The translations under genes were made by a program, and so were the position numbers. Below the pieces are notes generated by a model. That model did no database searches. It worked only from the letters and a program-made list of their open reading frames with translations, and was not told the origin of the DNA. Positions 9,373-19,342 of a stretch of DNA of 64,000 bases are shown here, in pieces (the first letter of the stretch is position 1; the number at the start of each line of letters is the position of its first letter). Source of the stretch: Flavivirga amylovorans (GTDB lineage Bacteria > Bacteroidota > Bacteroidia > Flavobacteriales > Flavobacteriaceae); NCBI RefSeq assembly GCF_030540875.1, contig NZ_JAUOEM010000001.1, positions 310,001 through 374,000 of the forward strand, given 5' to 3'.

Positions 9373-9588
9373 ATGGCAAAACAGGCAGCAATAGAACAAG
9401 ACGGAACAATTATAGAAGCATTATCAAATGCTATGTTTCGTGTTGAATTAGAAAATGGTCACATTGTGACAGCACATATTTCTGGTAAAATGCGTATGCA
9501 TTATATTAAATTATTACCAGGAGATAAAGTGAAATTAGAAATGAGTCCTTACGATTTAACAAAGGCTCGAATAACTTATAGATACTAA
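9373..9588 (+). CDS. infA: translation initiation factor IF-1
   Basis: IF-1 is an OB-fold factor that occupies the A site during initiation. The 71-residue product matches the family length. Diagnostic segments are [40 protein letters not shown] (about residues 21-40) and [20 protein letters not shown] at the C terminus. It sits between secY and rpmJ, a common bacterial arrangement. Confidence 0.99.
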   Translation: MAKQAAIEQDGTIIEALSNAMFRVELENGHIVTAHISGKMRMHYIKLLPGDKVKLEMSPYDLTKARITYRY

Positions 9589-9592
9589 TACG

Positions 9593-9709
9593 ATGAAAGT
9601 AAGAGCATCACTTAAAAAGAGAAGTGCGGATTGTAAAATCGTACGAAGAAAAGGCAGACTTTACGTTATAAACAAAAAGAATCCTAGATTTAAACAAAGA
9701 CAAGGGTAA
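9593..9709 (+). CDS. rpmJ: 50S ribosomal protein L36, zinc-free type
   Basis: A 38-codon gene between infA (4-base gap) and rpsM (2-base gap). The product begins [20 protein letters not shown] and ends [12 protein letters not shown], the complete L36 fold. L36 normally binds zinc through C-x2-C-x12-C-x4-H; here only one cysteine (Cys14) remains and Phe replaces the His. This is therefore the zinc-independent form, like the S14 encoded in the same cluster. Identity is certain from sequence and position. Confidence 0.97.
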   Translation: MKVRASLKKRSADCKIVRRKGRLYVINKKNPRFKQRQG

Positions 9710-9711
9710 TT

Positions 9712-10086
9712 ATGGCAAGAATTGCAGGTGTAGACATACCAAAAAACAAAAGAGGAGTAATCTCTTTAACTTATATCTATGGAATAGGTAGAAGTAGAGC
9801 AAAAGAAATTTTAGCAGCCGCTAAGGTTGACGAAAGTACTAAAGTTCAAGACTGGAGCGATGACCAAATTAGTGGTATTCGTGAAGCTGTTGGAACTTAT
9901 ACAATCGAAGGTGAATTACGTTCTGAAACACAATTGAACATTAAGCGATTAATGGATATTGGATGTTACAGAGGTATTCGTCATAGATCTGGTCTTCCAT
10001 TAAGAGGGCAACGTACTAAGAACAACTCCAGAACTAGAAAAGGTAGAAGAAAAACAGTTGCTAACAAAAAGAAAGCAACTAAATAA
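9712..10086 (+). CDS. rpsM: 30S ribosomal protein S13
   Basis: S13 is in the small-subunit head and contacts P-site tRNA and L5. The 124-residue product starts [20 protein letters not shown] and has the helix-two-turn-helix region [19 protein letters not shown]. The C-terminal basic tail includes [20 protein letters not shown], the S13 signature. A 99-base gap with repeat-like sequence follows before rpsK. Confidence 0.99.
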   Translation: MARIAGVDIPKNKRGVISLTYIYGIGRSRAKEILAAAKVDESTKVQDWSDDQISGIREAVGTYTIEGELRSETQLNIKRLMDIGCYRGIRHRSGLPLRGQRTKNNSRTRKGRRKTVANKKKATK

Positions 10087-10096
10087 TTAAAAGTCA

Positions 10097-10172
10097 TTAG
10101 TATTTAGTCGTTAGATGGAATCTGTTTGAAATGTAAAAGTTTAGGATTCTAATACTAACAACTAACAACTAG
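10097..10172. repeat. imperfect inverted repeat in the rpsM-rpsK gap
   Basis: The 99-base gap holds TTAGTATTTAGTCGTTAG (10097-10114) and, 35 bases on, CTAATACTAACAACTAACAA (10149-10168). The two are roughly complementary. The ACTAACAACTAACAACTAG wording is similar in style to the linker DNA in gatB/aspS (50010-50042) and the tandem array at 32783. I take it as a dispersed low-complexity intergenic repeat; no promoter or terminator is evident. Confidence 0.4.
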
Positions 10173-10185
10173 AAACTAAAAAAAT

Positions 10186-10569
10186 ATGGCAAAAACAAGC
10201 ACTAAAAAACGTAAAGTTATTGTAGACTCTGTTGGAGAAGCACATGTTACGGCTTCTTTCAATAACATTATTATTTCGCTTACCAATAAAAAAGGAGACG
10301 TTATTTCATGGTCTTCTGCTGGTAAGATGGGATTTAGAGGTTCTAAGAAAAACACACCTTATGCTGCTCAATTAGCTGCTGAAGATGCTGCTGCTGTAGC
10401 ACAGGAAGCTGGTTTGAAGAAAGTAAAGGTTTATGTTAAGGGACCTGGAAATGGTAGAGAATCTGCTATTCGTTCTATCCACAATGCAGGGATTGAAGTA
10501 ACAGAAATTATAGATGTTACTCCATTACCACATAATGGATGTCGCCCACCAAAACGTAGAAGAGTTTAA
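10186..10569 (+). CDS. rpsK: 30S ribosomal protein S11
   Basis: S11 lies on the platform next to the mRNA exit and the Shine-Dalgarno helix. The 127-residue product includes [40 protein letters not shown] and the C-terminal [18 protein letters not shown], all diagnostic. The gene is separated from rpsM and rpsD by unusually wide gaps (99 and 251 bases) that carry repeats, unlike the tight spacing upstream. Confidence 0.99.
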   Translation: MAKTSTKKRKVIVDSVGEAHVTASFNNIIISLTNKKGDVISWSSAGKMGFRGSKKNTPYAAQLAAEDAAAVAQEAGLKKVKVYVKGPGNGRESAIRSIHNAGIEVTEIIDVTPLPHNGCRPPKRRRV

Positions 10570-10585
10570 CGAATTACGATCTTAC

Positions 10586-10654
10586 GTTTACAATTCTTTG
10601 TATCATTTTAAATCAAAAATTGTAAACCTGCCCTGAGCGAAGTAGAAGGGTTAA
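10586..10654. repeat. inverted repeat and flavobacterial GAGCGAAGT repeat fragment
   Basis: GTTTACAATT (10586-10595) is an exact inverted match of AATTGTAAAC (10618-10627). Directly after comes CCTGCCCTGAGCGAAGTAGA (10628-10647), a version of the CCTGAGCGAAGTCGAAGGG type repeat common between flavobacterial genes. A second version occurs at 14338-14360. This is a dispersed intergenic element inserted between rpsK and rpsD. Confidence 0.5.
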
Positions 10655-10677
10655 AAATCGTCAATAAAATTAATATT

Positions 10678-10717
10678 ATCTGATTATCAGATGGTGTTAG
10701 TTTTTTGCATAAATTTG
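10678..10717 (+). promoter_or_regulatory. putative promoter with palindrome before rpsD
   Basis: TAAATTTG at 10710-10717 fits the Bacteroidota -7 consensus TAnnTTTG. A perfect palindrome ATCTGAT-T-ATCAGAT (10678-10692) ends 17 bases upstream, exactly where the -33 element would lie; a TTG is not obvious there. Together they suggest an internal promoter for rpsD-rpoA-rplQ with a possible operator. The leader would be about 95 bases. Inference from motif matches only. Confidence 0.45.
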
Positions 10718-10820
10718 CAAACTGAAAAAATAATAACAAGTATCAACGAGAGACCAAAAAGATTATCGAAGGATAAGATTAAGACCTTAATTCATAATCA
10801 CTCTCACAAACAAATTTAAA

Positions 10821-11426
10821 ATGGCAAGATATACTGGTCCTAAAACTAAAATCGCTCGTAAATTTGGCGAAGCAATATTTGGAGATGATAAATCTTTTGA
10901 AAAGAGAAATTATCCTCCAGGTCAACACGGAAACAACAGAAGACGTGGGAAAAAATCTGAATACGCAATCCAGTTAATGGAGAAACAAAAAGCTAAATAT
11001 ACTTATGGTATTTTAGAGCGTCAATTCAGAGGTTTATTTAAAAAAGCAAGAGCTGCACAAGGTATTACTGGTGAGGTTTTATTACAATTATGTGAATCTA
11101 GATTAGATAATGTAGTATACAGAATGGGAATTTCTCCTTCTAGAAGTGGTGCAAGACAATTAGTATCTCACAGGCATATTACTGTAAATGGGGAATTAGT
11201 AAATATTCCTTCTTACCAATTAAAAGCTGGAGATGTTGTTGCAGTAAGAGAAAAATCAAAATCGCTTGAGGCAATTGATAGATCTTTATCAAACTCAAGT
11301 CACGTTTACGAATGGATTACTTGGAATGATGATACAAAACAAGGAACTTATGTTTCTGTTCCTGCTAGAATTCAAATTCCAGAAAACATTAACGAACAAT
11401 TCATCGTCGAATTATATTCTAAATAA
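10821..11426 (+). CDS. rpsD: 30S ribosomal protein S4
   Basis: S4 nucleates 30S assembly by binding the 16S 5' domain; in E. coli it also regulates the alpha operon. The 201-residue product begins [20 protein letters not shown] and has [20 protein letters not shown]. The S4 RNA-binding domain (about residues 92-150) includes [20 protein letters not shown] and [11 protein letters not shown]. It lacks the zinc-binding cysteines of some S4 proteins. An internal promoter candidate precedes it. Confidence 0.99.
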   Translation: MARYTGPKTKIARKFGEAIFGDDKSFEKRNYPPGQHGNNRRRGKKSEYAIQLMEKQKAKYTYGILERQFRGLFKKARAAQGITGEVLLQLCESRLDNVVYRMGISPSRSGARQLVSHRHITVNGELVNIPSYQLKAGDVVAVREKSKSLEAIDRSLSNSSHVYEWITWNDDTKQGTYVSVPARIQIPENINEQFIVELYSK

Positions 11427-11521
11427 TAAATTAATCATATTGGTATTTAGCCAAAGGATTTATTAGTCTTCTTCAAACTTTTAGATCGCGCAACTAAATA
11501 ACAATTAAAACGAAGAAAAGT

Positions 11522-12514
11522 ATGGCAGTATTTAATTTTCAAAAACCAGATAAAGTAATCATGATTGATTCTACTGATTTCGAAGGTAAATTCGAATTCA
11601 GACCACTAGAACCTGGTTACGGATTAACAGTAGGTAACGCACTAAGAAGAGTTTTGCTTTCTTCATTAGAAGGATTTGCAATTACATCGGTTAGAATTGA
11701 AGGTGTAGATCATGAGTTTTCTGCAATTGCTGGAGTCGTTGAAGATGTTACAGAAATCATCCTAAACTTAAAACAAGCTAGATTTAAAAGACAGATTGAT
11801 GATATTGATAATGAATCTATTTCAATTTCAATTTCTGGTCAAGATAGAATAACAGCTGGAGATTTTCAAAAATTTATTTCAGGATTCCAAGTATTAAATA
11901 CAGAATTAGTTATCTGTAACTTAGATCCTAAAGTTAATTTTAACTTGGAAATTACTATTGAAAAAGGTAGAGGTTATGTTCCTGCAGAAGAAAATAAGAA
12001 AGCTGCTGCACCAATTGGAACTATCTTTACAGATTCAATTTATACACCAATTAAGAATGTTAAGTATAGTATTGAAAACTATCGTGTAGAACAAAAAACT
12101 GATTACGAAAAATTAGTTTTTGAAATTATTACTGATGGTTCTATTACACCACAAGATGCTTTAACAGAAGCTGCTAAAACATTGATTCACCACTTTATGT
12201 TATTCTCTGATGAGCGTATCACTTTGGAAGCGGATGAAATCGCACAAACTGAAACATATGATGAAGAATCATTACATATGAGACAGTTGCTTAAAACTAA
12301 GTTAATCGATATGGATTTATCTGTACGTGCACTTAACTGTTTAAAAGCTGCAGAAGTAGATACTTTAGGAGATTTAGTATCATTCAACAAAAACGATTTA
12401 ATGAAATTCAGAAACTTCGGTAAGAAGTCTTTAACAGAGCTTGAAGAGCTTGTAAATGTAAAAGGATTAAATTTCGGAATGGATTTAAGCAAATATAAAT
12501 TAGATAAAGACTAA
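11522..12514 (+). CDS. rpoA: RNA polymerase alpha subunit
   Basis: The alpha subunit dimerises to start RNA polymerase assembly and binds upstream DNA and activators through its C-terminal domain. The 330-residue product has the N-terminal domain (about 1-230) with [20 protein letters not shown], the dimerisation signature. The C-terminal domain (about 255-325) has [20 protein letters not shown] and [15 protein letters not shown]. Length and both domains are complete. A 95-base gap separates it from rpsD, and rplQ follows after 60 bases. Confidence 0.99.
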   Translation: MAVFNFQKPDKVIMIDSTDFEGKFEFRPLEPGYGLTVGNALRRVLLSSLEGFAITSVRIEGVDHEFSAIAGVVEDVTEIILNLKQARFKRQIDDIDNESISISISGQDRITAGDFQKFISGFQVLNTELVICNLDPKVNFNLEITIEKGRGYVPAEENKKAAAPIGTIFTDSIYTPIKNVKYSIENYRVEQKTDYEKLVFEIITDGSITPQDALTEAAKTLIHHFMLFSDERITLEADEIAQTETYDEESLHMRQLLKTKLIDMDLSVRALNCLKAAEVDTLGDLVSFNKNDLMKFRNFGKKSLTELEELVNVKGLNFGMDLSKYKLDKD

Positions 12515-12574
12515 CACGTCATATTTTGCTCCTCGTAGAGAGTTGAAGCAAGATGATGGTTAATAATAAAAGTC

Positions 12575-13048
12575 ATGAGACACGGAAAAAAAATAAATCA
12601 TTTAGGTAGAAAAACTGCTCACAGAAAATCAATGTTGGCTAATATGGCTTGTTCTTTAATAGAGCACAAACGTATTAATACAACAGTTGCTAAAGCAAAA
12701 GCTTTAAAACAATTTGTTGAACCAATGATTACAAAGTCTAAAGAAGATACAACTCACAACAGACGTATTGTGATGGCTCGTCTTAGACAAAAAGATGCAG
12801 TTGCTGAATTATTTAGAGATGTTGCAGCAAAAGTTGCTGATCGTCCAGGAGGTTATACAAGAATTATAAAACTTGGTAATCGTTTAGGAGATAATGCGGA
12901 TATGGCTATGATTGAACTTGTAGATTACAACGAAATTTACAATGCAGATAAGAAGGCTAAGAAAACAACAAGAAGAAGTAGAAGAGGTGGTTCTAAACCA
13001 GCTGCTGCTCCTGTTGTAGAAACGAAAGCAACTAACGAAGAAGAATAA
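12575..13048 (+). CDS. rplQ: 50S ribosomal protein L17 with C-terminal extension
   Basis: L17 sits near the tunnel exit on the solvent side. The core (about residues 1-115) starts [20 protein letters not shown] and includes [20 protein letters not shown]. The product is 157 residues, about 30-40 longer than E. coli L17. The extra tail is Lys/Arg-rich then Ala/Glu-rich ([13 protein letters not shown] ... TNEEE), a feature of L17 in this phylum. It is the last gene of the supercluster, followed by a strong terminator. Confidence 0.98.
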   Translation: MRHGKKINHLGRKTAHRKSMLANMACSLIEHKRINTTVAKAKALKQFVEPMITKSKEDTTHNRRIVMARLRQKDAVAELFRDVAAKVADRPGGYTRIIKLGNRLGDNADMAMIELVDYNEIYNADKKAKKTTRRSRRGGSKPAAAPVVETKATNEEE

Positions 13049-13072
13049 ATGTTAATAAGCATTTGAAATATT

Positions 13073-13105
13073 AAGGATAAACTATTTTAGTTTATCCTTT
13101 TTTTT
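13073..13105 (+). terminator. intrinsic terminator after rplQ
   Basis: AAGGATAAACT (13073-13083) pairs perfectly with AGTTTATCCTT (13089-13099) across a 5-base loop and runs into eight T. It closes the ribosomal supercluster 25 bases after the rplQ stop. Confidence 0.9.
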
Positions 13106-13133
13106 ATGCAATTTTGTAAAACTTTTCGAAAAT

Positions 13134-14237
13134 ATGAAATATCAAAAAAGACAAAAAGCCATCATTCTTCTAGCTGATGGTACTATTTTTCATGGTAAGG
13201 CAGTGGGGAACAAACAAGGTACTTCTTTTGGTGAAGTCTGTTTTAATACGGGTATGACAGGTTACCAAGAGATTTTCACAGACCCATCTTACTTTGGTCA
13301 ATTAATGGTAACTACCAATGCACATATTGGTAATTACGGAACCAATGCAGATGAAGTAGAATCAGATTCGATTAAAATTGCTGGGTTAATTTGTAAAAAC
13401 TTTAGTTATGTGTATTCTCGAGTTGATTCTGAAGGTTCTTTAGAAGAATTTTTGAATAAAAATAACTTGTTAGCGATTTCAGATGTAGATACTCGTGCTT
13501 TAGTAAGCTATATTAGAGATAATGGTGCCATGAATGCCGTTATTTCTACAGAGGTTGATAATGTTGAAGGTTTAAAGAAACAATTGGCTGAAGTTCCAAA
13601 GATGGAAGGTTTAGAATTGGCATCAAAAGTGTCAACAAAAGAACCTTATTATTTTGGAGATGAGAATGCAACTTATAAAGTAGCAGCTTTAGATATAGGT
13701 ATAAAGAAAAACATCTTACGAAATATAGCAAGCAGAGATGCTTATATAAAAGTATTTCCATACAATTCTAAGTTTGAAGATTTAGAAGCTTTTAAACCAG
13801 ATGGTTACTTTTTATCTAATGGACCAGGAGATCCTGAGCCATTAATTGAGGCACAGAATTTGGCAAAAGAAATTATAAAAAGAGATTTACCTTTATTTGG
13901 TATTTGTTTAGGACATCAAGTTATTGCTAGAGCCAATGGTGTCTCTACTTATAAAATGCACAATGGTCATAGAGGGATTAATCATCCGGTAAAGAATCTA
14001 GTGACAGGAAAAGGAGAGATTACTTCTCAAAATCACGGATTTGCTGTAAATAGAGAAGAATCTGAAGCGAATCCAGATTTACAAATAACTCATGTCCACT
14101 TAAATGACGATACAGTAGCAGGTTTGGCTATGAAAAGCAAAAATTGTTTTTCAGTACAGTACCACCCTGAAGCAAGTCCAGGACCACATGATTCGGCTTA
14201 TCTCTTCGATCAATTCATTGAAAATATTAAAAAATAA
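13134..14237 (+). CDS. carA: carbamoyl-phosphate synthase small (glutaminase) subunit
   Basis: CarA hydrolyses glutamine and passes ammonia to CarB to make carbamoyl phosphate for arginine and pyrimidine synthesis. The 367-residue product has the CPSase small-chain N-terminal domain (about 8-140; GEVCFNTGMTGYQEIFTDPS). The class I glutamine amidotransferase domain (about 183-365) has nucleophile Cys258 in FGICLGHQVIA and catalytic His344 and Glu346 in QYHPEAS. The oxyanion segment LSNGPGDPEP is intact. carB is not in the window. It is separated from rplQ by a terminator and lacks a terminator of its own before the repeat at 14255. Confidence 0.98.
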   Translation: MKYQKRQKAIILLADGTIFHGKAVGNKQGTSFGEVCFNTGMTGYQEIFTDPSYFGQLMVTTNAHIGNYGTNADEVESDSIKIAGLICKNFSYVYSRVDSEGSLEEFLNKNNLLAISDVDTRALVSYIRDNGAMNAVISTEVDNVEGLKKQLAEVPKMEGLELASKVSTKEPYYFGDENATYKVAALDIGIKKNILRNIASRDAYIKVFPYNSKFEDLEAFKPDGYFLSNGPGDPEPLIEAQNLAKEIIKRDLPLFGICLGHQVIARANGVSTYKMHNGHRGINHPVKNLVTGKGEITSQNHGFAVNREESEANPDLQITHVHLNDDTVAGLAMKSKNCFSVQYHPEASPGPHDSAYLFDQFIENIKK

Positions 14238-14254
14238 TCATTAAAATAAAGGTG

Positions 14255-14390
14255 TCTAAAATGTGTCATTCAGATGGAGGTACGACCGAAGAATCTCTAG
14301 AGATAAATATTTGTATTTAGAGATTTTTCGACGTAGCCTGTCTCGAGCGAAGTCGAAAGGCTCAAGATGACAGTTTCTAAACTTTTTAGA
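14255..14390. repeat. nested palindromic intergenic element (flavobacterial REP-like)
   Basis: Three inverted pairs nest inside one another. TCTAAAA (14255-14261) pairs with TTTTAGA (14384-14390), TGTCAT (14264-14269) with ATGACA (14367-14372), and AATCTCTA (14292-14299) with TAGAGATT (14318-14325). Inside lies CCTGTCTCGAGCGAAGTCGA (14338-14357), the wording of a repeat found many times in flavobacterial genomes. It fills the 271-base carA-eno gap, where no ordinary terminator is seen, and its RNA would fold into a long hairpin. Confidence 0.65.
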
Positions 14391-14472
14391 TGCCTTCATT
14401 TTTACTAAAACGTTATAGATGTCGTTTTGAGTATTTCTTCAAAAACATCTTAAAATAAATAAGATTTAGCTG

Positions 14473-14480
14473 TAAATTTG
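14473..14480 (+). promoter_or_regulatory. -7 promoter element of eno
   Basis: TAAATTTG matches the Bacteroidota -7 consensus TAnnTTTG and lies 28 bases before the eno ATG, implying a leader of about 20 bases. No clear -33 TTG at the expected distance. Confidence 0.5.
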
Positions 14481-14496
14481 AAGTATTAAAGATTAA

Positions 14497-15801
<1,305 letters not shown>

Positions 15802-15822
15802 TAAAAATAAACTTTACATTTT

Positions 15823-15857
15823 AAGCGGTTATTATTTAATAATAACCGCTTTTTTTA
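15823..15857 (+). terminator. intrinsic terminator after eno
   Basis: AAGCGGTTATTATT (15823-15836) and AATAATAACCGCTT (15838-15851) are exact inverted copies and run into seven T, 22 bases after the eno stop. Confidence 0.9.
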
Positions 15858-15969
15858 TTATCAATTTTAGTGATTTGATTATTACAAAAACCTTTGATAG
15901 TTCTTTTTATAAATACCGACATATTTTGTAATTTAGCGTGGAACATAATAAAATAAATTCATTTAAAAT

Positions 15970-17256
15970 ATGGCAAATACTGCTACTATAGAAATAGACG
16001 GTCAGAAACATGAATTCCCTTTAATAACAGGAACAGAAAAAGAAATTGCAATTGATGCAAAAGCATTAAGAAGTAGTACAGGAGGTGTCATTACACTTGA
16101 TCCTGGCTATAAAAATACAGGTTCATGCGAAAGTGCTATAACATTTTTAGATGGTGAAAAAGGAATTTTAAGATATAGAGGTTACAGTATTGAAGAATTA
16201 GCAGAAAAAGCAGACTTTTTAGAAGTCGCTTATTTATTGATATTTGGAGAGCTTCCAACAAAAGAACAAAATGATAAATTTCATGATGATATTAAGGCAC
16301 AATCTTTAGTTGATGATGATATCAGAAAAATTGTTGATGCATTTCCTAAATCTGCACATCCAATGGGGATTATATCTTCATTAACGAGTGCATTAACAGC
16401 TTTTAATCCAGGATCTGTAAATGTTGATTCTGAAGAGGATATGTACAAAAGTGTTGTTAAAATTATGGGAAAATTACCTGTACTTGTAGCTTGGACACTT
16501 AGAAAAAAGCAAGGCTTACCTTTGGATTATGGTGATAAAAATTTAGGATATGTAGAGAATGTTCTGAAAATGATGTTCAAAAGTCCTAATGAGGAATATA
16601 AACAAAATCAAATTCTAGTAGACGCTTTAGATAAATTATTAATTCTTCATGCAGATCATGAACAAAACTGTTCAACATCTACGGTAAGAATAGTAGGTTC
16701 AGCTCATGCTGGATTATTTGCATCTTTATCTGCGGGTATATCGGCGCTTTGGGGACCACTTCATGGAGGTGCTAACCAAGCTGTATTAGAAATGTTGGAA
16801 GCTATTAAAGAAGATGGTGGAGATACTAAAAAGTATATGGCTAAAGCGAAAGATAAAAACGATCCATTCCGTTTAATGGGCTTTGGACACCGTGTTTATA
16901 AAAACTTTGATCCTCGTGCAAGAATTATCAAGAAAGCTGCAGATGAAGTATTAGGTGATTTAGGAATTGAAGATCCAATTTTAGACATTGCAAAAGGACT
17001 CGAAAAAGAAGCGTTAGAAGATCAATACTTTGTAGATAGAAAACTATATCCAAATGTAGATTTTTATTCGGGTATTATATATAGAGCTATGGGAATACCA
17101 ACAGACATGTTTACAGTCATGTTTGCATTAGGACGTTTACCTGGTTGGATAGCTCAATGGAGGGAGATGCGTTTGCGTAAAGAACCTATTGGTCGACCAA
17201 GACAATTATACATAGGAGAAACAGAAAGACCTTTTGCTCCTATTTACAATAGATAA
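15970..17256 (+). CDS. gltA: citrate synthase
   Basis: Citrate synthase condenses oxaloacetate and acetyl-CoA, the entry step of the TCA cycle. The 428-residue product is of the hexameric (type II, GltA-like) length, with an N-terminal beta-rich extension of about 60 residues. Catalytic regions are GSAHAGLFASLSAGISALWG followed by PLHGGANQAV (active-site His), MGFGHRVYKNFDPRA (second His) and the Asp in VDFYSGIIY. The C-terminal GRPRQLYIG binds substrate. Terminators on both sides make it a single-gene unit. mdh of the same cycle is at 57285. Confidence 0.98.
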   Translation: MANTATIEIDGQKHEFPLITGTEKEIAIDAKALRSSTGGVITLDPGYKNTGSCESAITFLDGEKGILRYRGYSIEELAEKADFLEVAYLLIFGELPTKEQNDKFHDDIKAQSLVDDDIRKIVDAFPKSAHPMGIISSLTSALTAFNPGSVNVDSEEDMYKSVVKIMGKLPVLVAWTLRKKQGLPLDYGDKNLGYVENVLKMMFKSPNEEYKQNQILVDALDKLLILHADHEQNCSTSTVRIVGSAHAGLFASLSAGISALWGPLHGGANQAVLEMLEAIKEDGGDTKKYMAKAKDKNDPFRLMGFGHRVYKNFDPRARIIKKAADEVLGDLGIEDPILDIAKGLEKEALEDQYFVDRKLYPNVDFYSGIIYRAMGIPTDMFTVMFALGRLPGWIAQWREMRLRKEPIGRPRQLYIGETERPFAPIYNR

Positions 17257-17278
17257 GTATATTATTACGATATTTGTT

Positions 17279-17316
17279 AAGCTTCATAATTTTTTTATGA
17301 AGCTTTTCTTTTTTCA
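17279..17316 (+). terminator. intrinsic terminator after gltA
   Basis: AAGCTTCATAA (17279-17289) pairs with TTATGAAGCTT (17295-17305) over a T5 loop and is followed by TTTCTTTTTT. Confidence 0.88.
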
Positions 17317-17361
17317 GGTAATATTTTTAAGAATAATTCAAAAAGTAATTTTAATAATGAT

Positions 17362-17369
17362 TAGTTTTG
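17362..17369 (+). promoter_or_regulatory. -7 promoter element before the amidinotransferase-family gene
   Basis: TAGTTTTG fits TAnnTTTG and ends 36 bases before the start at 17406. No convincing -33 element. Confidence 0.4.
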
Positions 17370-17405
17370 CCACCTCAATGATAAATTTTCTAGGGTAATT
17401 ATAGT

Positions 17406-18320
17406 ATGTTAGAATTAAATATTAAAAACGAAACATCAAGATTAAGAGCAGTTGTTTTAGGTACAGCAGAGAGTAGTGGGCCAATTCCTAAAGTTGAAGA
17501 ATGCTATGATCCAAAAAGTATTGAGCATGTTATTGCAGGTACCTACCCGAAAGAAGAAGATATGGTTTTAGAAATGGAAGCAGTTGCTGCTGTTTTTAAA
17601 AAGTATAACGTTAAAGTATACAGACCAGAAGTTATAAAGGATTGCAATCAAATTTTTTCACGAGATATTGCTTTTGTAATTGAAGATAAAATCATCCGTG
17701 CTAATATTTTACCTAATAGAGAAAAAGAGGTAAAGGCCATAAAACATGTTTGGGAACAAGTTGATAGAGAGAATAGAATTATATTACCTGAGGAATGCCA
17801 TGTTGAAGGTGGAGACGTGATGCCATGGAATGATTATATTTTTATAGGTACCTATTCAGGTGAAGATTATCCAGATATTATAACAGCTCGCACAAATATT
17901 GATGCCGTAATAGCTATTCAAGAACTATTTCCTGATAAAATAGTAAAATCGTTTGAACTTAGAAAATCTAATACAAATGCAAAAGAAAATGCATTACATT
18001 TAGACTGTTGTTTTCAACCTATTGGAAAGAATAAGGCTATTCTTCATAAAAATGGATTCTTGGTTGAACGTGAATATGAATGGCTGGTTGATTTCTTTGG
18101 AAAAGAAAATATTTTTGAAATAACTAAAGAAGAAATGTACCAAATGAATAGCAATGTGTTTTCTATTTCTGAAGATGTTATTATTTCAGAGAAAAACTTC
18201 ACACGTTTAAATACTTGGTTACGAGGAAAAGCTTTCACGGTAGAAGAAGTACCTTATGCCGAAATAGCTAAACAAGAGGGATTATTACGTTGTTCTACGA
18301 TGCCTCTTATTAGAGATTAA
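17406..18320 (+). CDS. arginine deiminase / dimethylarginine dimethylaminohydrolase family hydrolase
   Basis: A 304-residue member of the guanidino-group modifying (amidinotransferase-fold) superfamily, which hydrolyses or transfers amidino groups of arginine-like substrates. The catalytic pieces are visible: EGGD at 134-137, the His-Asp pair in HLDCC (His198, Asp200) and the nucleophile Cys296 in RCSTMPLIRD at the extreme C terminus. No signal peptide, so cytoplasmic. A second gene of the same superfamily (ctlX) follows on the same strand after 85 bases. Whether the substrate is arginine, dimethylarginine or another guanidino compound cannot be told from the sequence. Confidence 0.85.
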   Translation: MLELNIKNETSRLRAVVLGTAESSGPIPKVEECYDPKSIEHVIAGTYPKEEDMVLEMEAVAAVFKKYNVKVYRPEVIKDCNQIFSRDIAFVIEDKIIRANILPNREKEVKAIKHVWEQVDRENRIILPEECHVEGGDVMPWNDYIFIGTYSGEDYPDIITARTNIDAVIAIQELFPDKIVKSFELRKSNTNAKENALHLDCCFQPIGKNKAILHKNGFLVEREYEWLVDFFGKENIFEITKEEMYQMNSNVFSISEDVIISEKNFTRLNTWLRGKAFTVEEVPYAEIAKQEGLLRCSTMPLIRD

Positions 18321-18405
18321 TGTTTTATTACTAAGATTACTTTCATAATAAATTAAATAAGTTTCAGTTTCAAAAATTATAATTTGTAGATCACAATTAA
18401 ATAAA

Positions 18406-19341
18406 ATGCAACAAACCACAAACACTATTTTAATGATTCGCCCTATAGGTTTTAGGATGAATGAGCAAACAGCAGTAAACAATTATTATCAAAAAGTGAT
18501 AGATAACTTATTGCCAGAAACAGTTAATGCCAAAGCACAACAAGAATTTGATGCATATGTTGAAAAGCTAAGGGCAGTAGGTGTGAATGTTATTGTGATT
18601 AATGATACAGATGTGACAGATACTCCAGACTCTATTTTTCCGAATAACTGGGTGTCTTTTCATGAAAATGGTGATGTAGGTTTGTATCCTATGTTTGCGG
18701 AAAACAGACGTCTTGAACGTCGCGATGATATTTTGAATACTTTGGAGGAACATGGATTCTTGATTAATAATGTTATTGATTATACCAGTGCTGAGGAAGA
18801 AGAAATTTTTCTTGAAGGTACAGGAAGTTTGTTATTAGATCGCATAAACAGGAAAGCATATTGTGCGTTATCGCCAAGAGCAGATGAAGCGTTACTTGTT
18901 GAGTTCTGTGAAGATTTTGAATTTACACCAGTAATCTTCACCTCTAATCAAACAGTAGAAGGAGCCCGTAAAGCTATTTATCACACAAATGTAATGATGT
19001 GTTTAGGCGAAACCTTTGCAGTTATATGTTTAAGTAGTATTGATGACAAAAAAGAACGCAAAAATGTCATCAATCATTTAAAGGAAAATAATAAAGAAAT
19101 TATTGATATCACCGAAGCACAAGTAAACAATTTTGCTGGTAATATGCTGCAAGTAAAAGGGACTAACGATGAGCGCTATTTAATTATGAGTCAAGCAGCT
19201 TATGATTCTTTAACAAAATCTCAAATAGAACGCTTAGAGAAACACACTAAAATAGTATCAAGTTCTTTAAATACTATTGAAGCTTGTGGAGGTGGAAGTG
19301 CACGTTGTATGATGGCAGAAGTATTTTTACCTAAGGCTTAG
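18406..19341 (+). CDS. ctlX: CtlX-type citrulline utilisation hydrolase family protein
   Basis: A 311-residue amidinotransferase-fold hydrolase of the family named CtlX. It opens with the family pattern ILMIRPIGFRMNEQTAVNN and has LEGTGSLLLDR (substrate-binding acid, about residues 142-152), YHTNVMMCLGE with the catalytic His, and Cys301 in GGGSARCMMAE as nucleophile. The family is described from citrulline-using bacteria, but the actual substrate here is unproven. Its stop codon is separated by a single base from the stop codon of the convergent histidine kinase gene, so no terminator fits between them. Confidence 0.85.
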   Translation: MQQTTNTILMIRPIGFRMNEQTAVNNYYQKVIDNLLPETVNAKAQQEFDAYVEKLRAVGVNVIVINDTDVTDTPDSIFPNNWVSFHENGDVGLYPMFAENRRLERRDDILNTLEEHGFLINNVIDYTSAEEEEIFLEGTGSLLLDRINRKAYCALSPRADEALLVEFCEDFEFTPVIFTSNQTVEGARKAIYHTNVMMCLGETFAVICLSSIDDKKERKNVINHLKENNKEIIDITEAQVNNFAGNMLQVKGTNDERYLIMSQAAYDSLTKSQIERLEKHTKIVSSSLNTIEACGGGSARCMMAEVFLPKA

Positions 19342-19342
19342 G

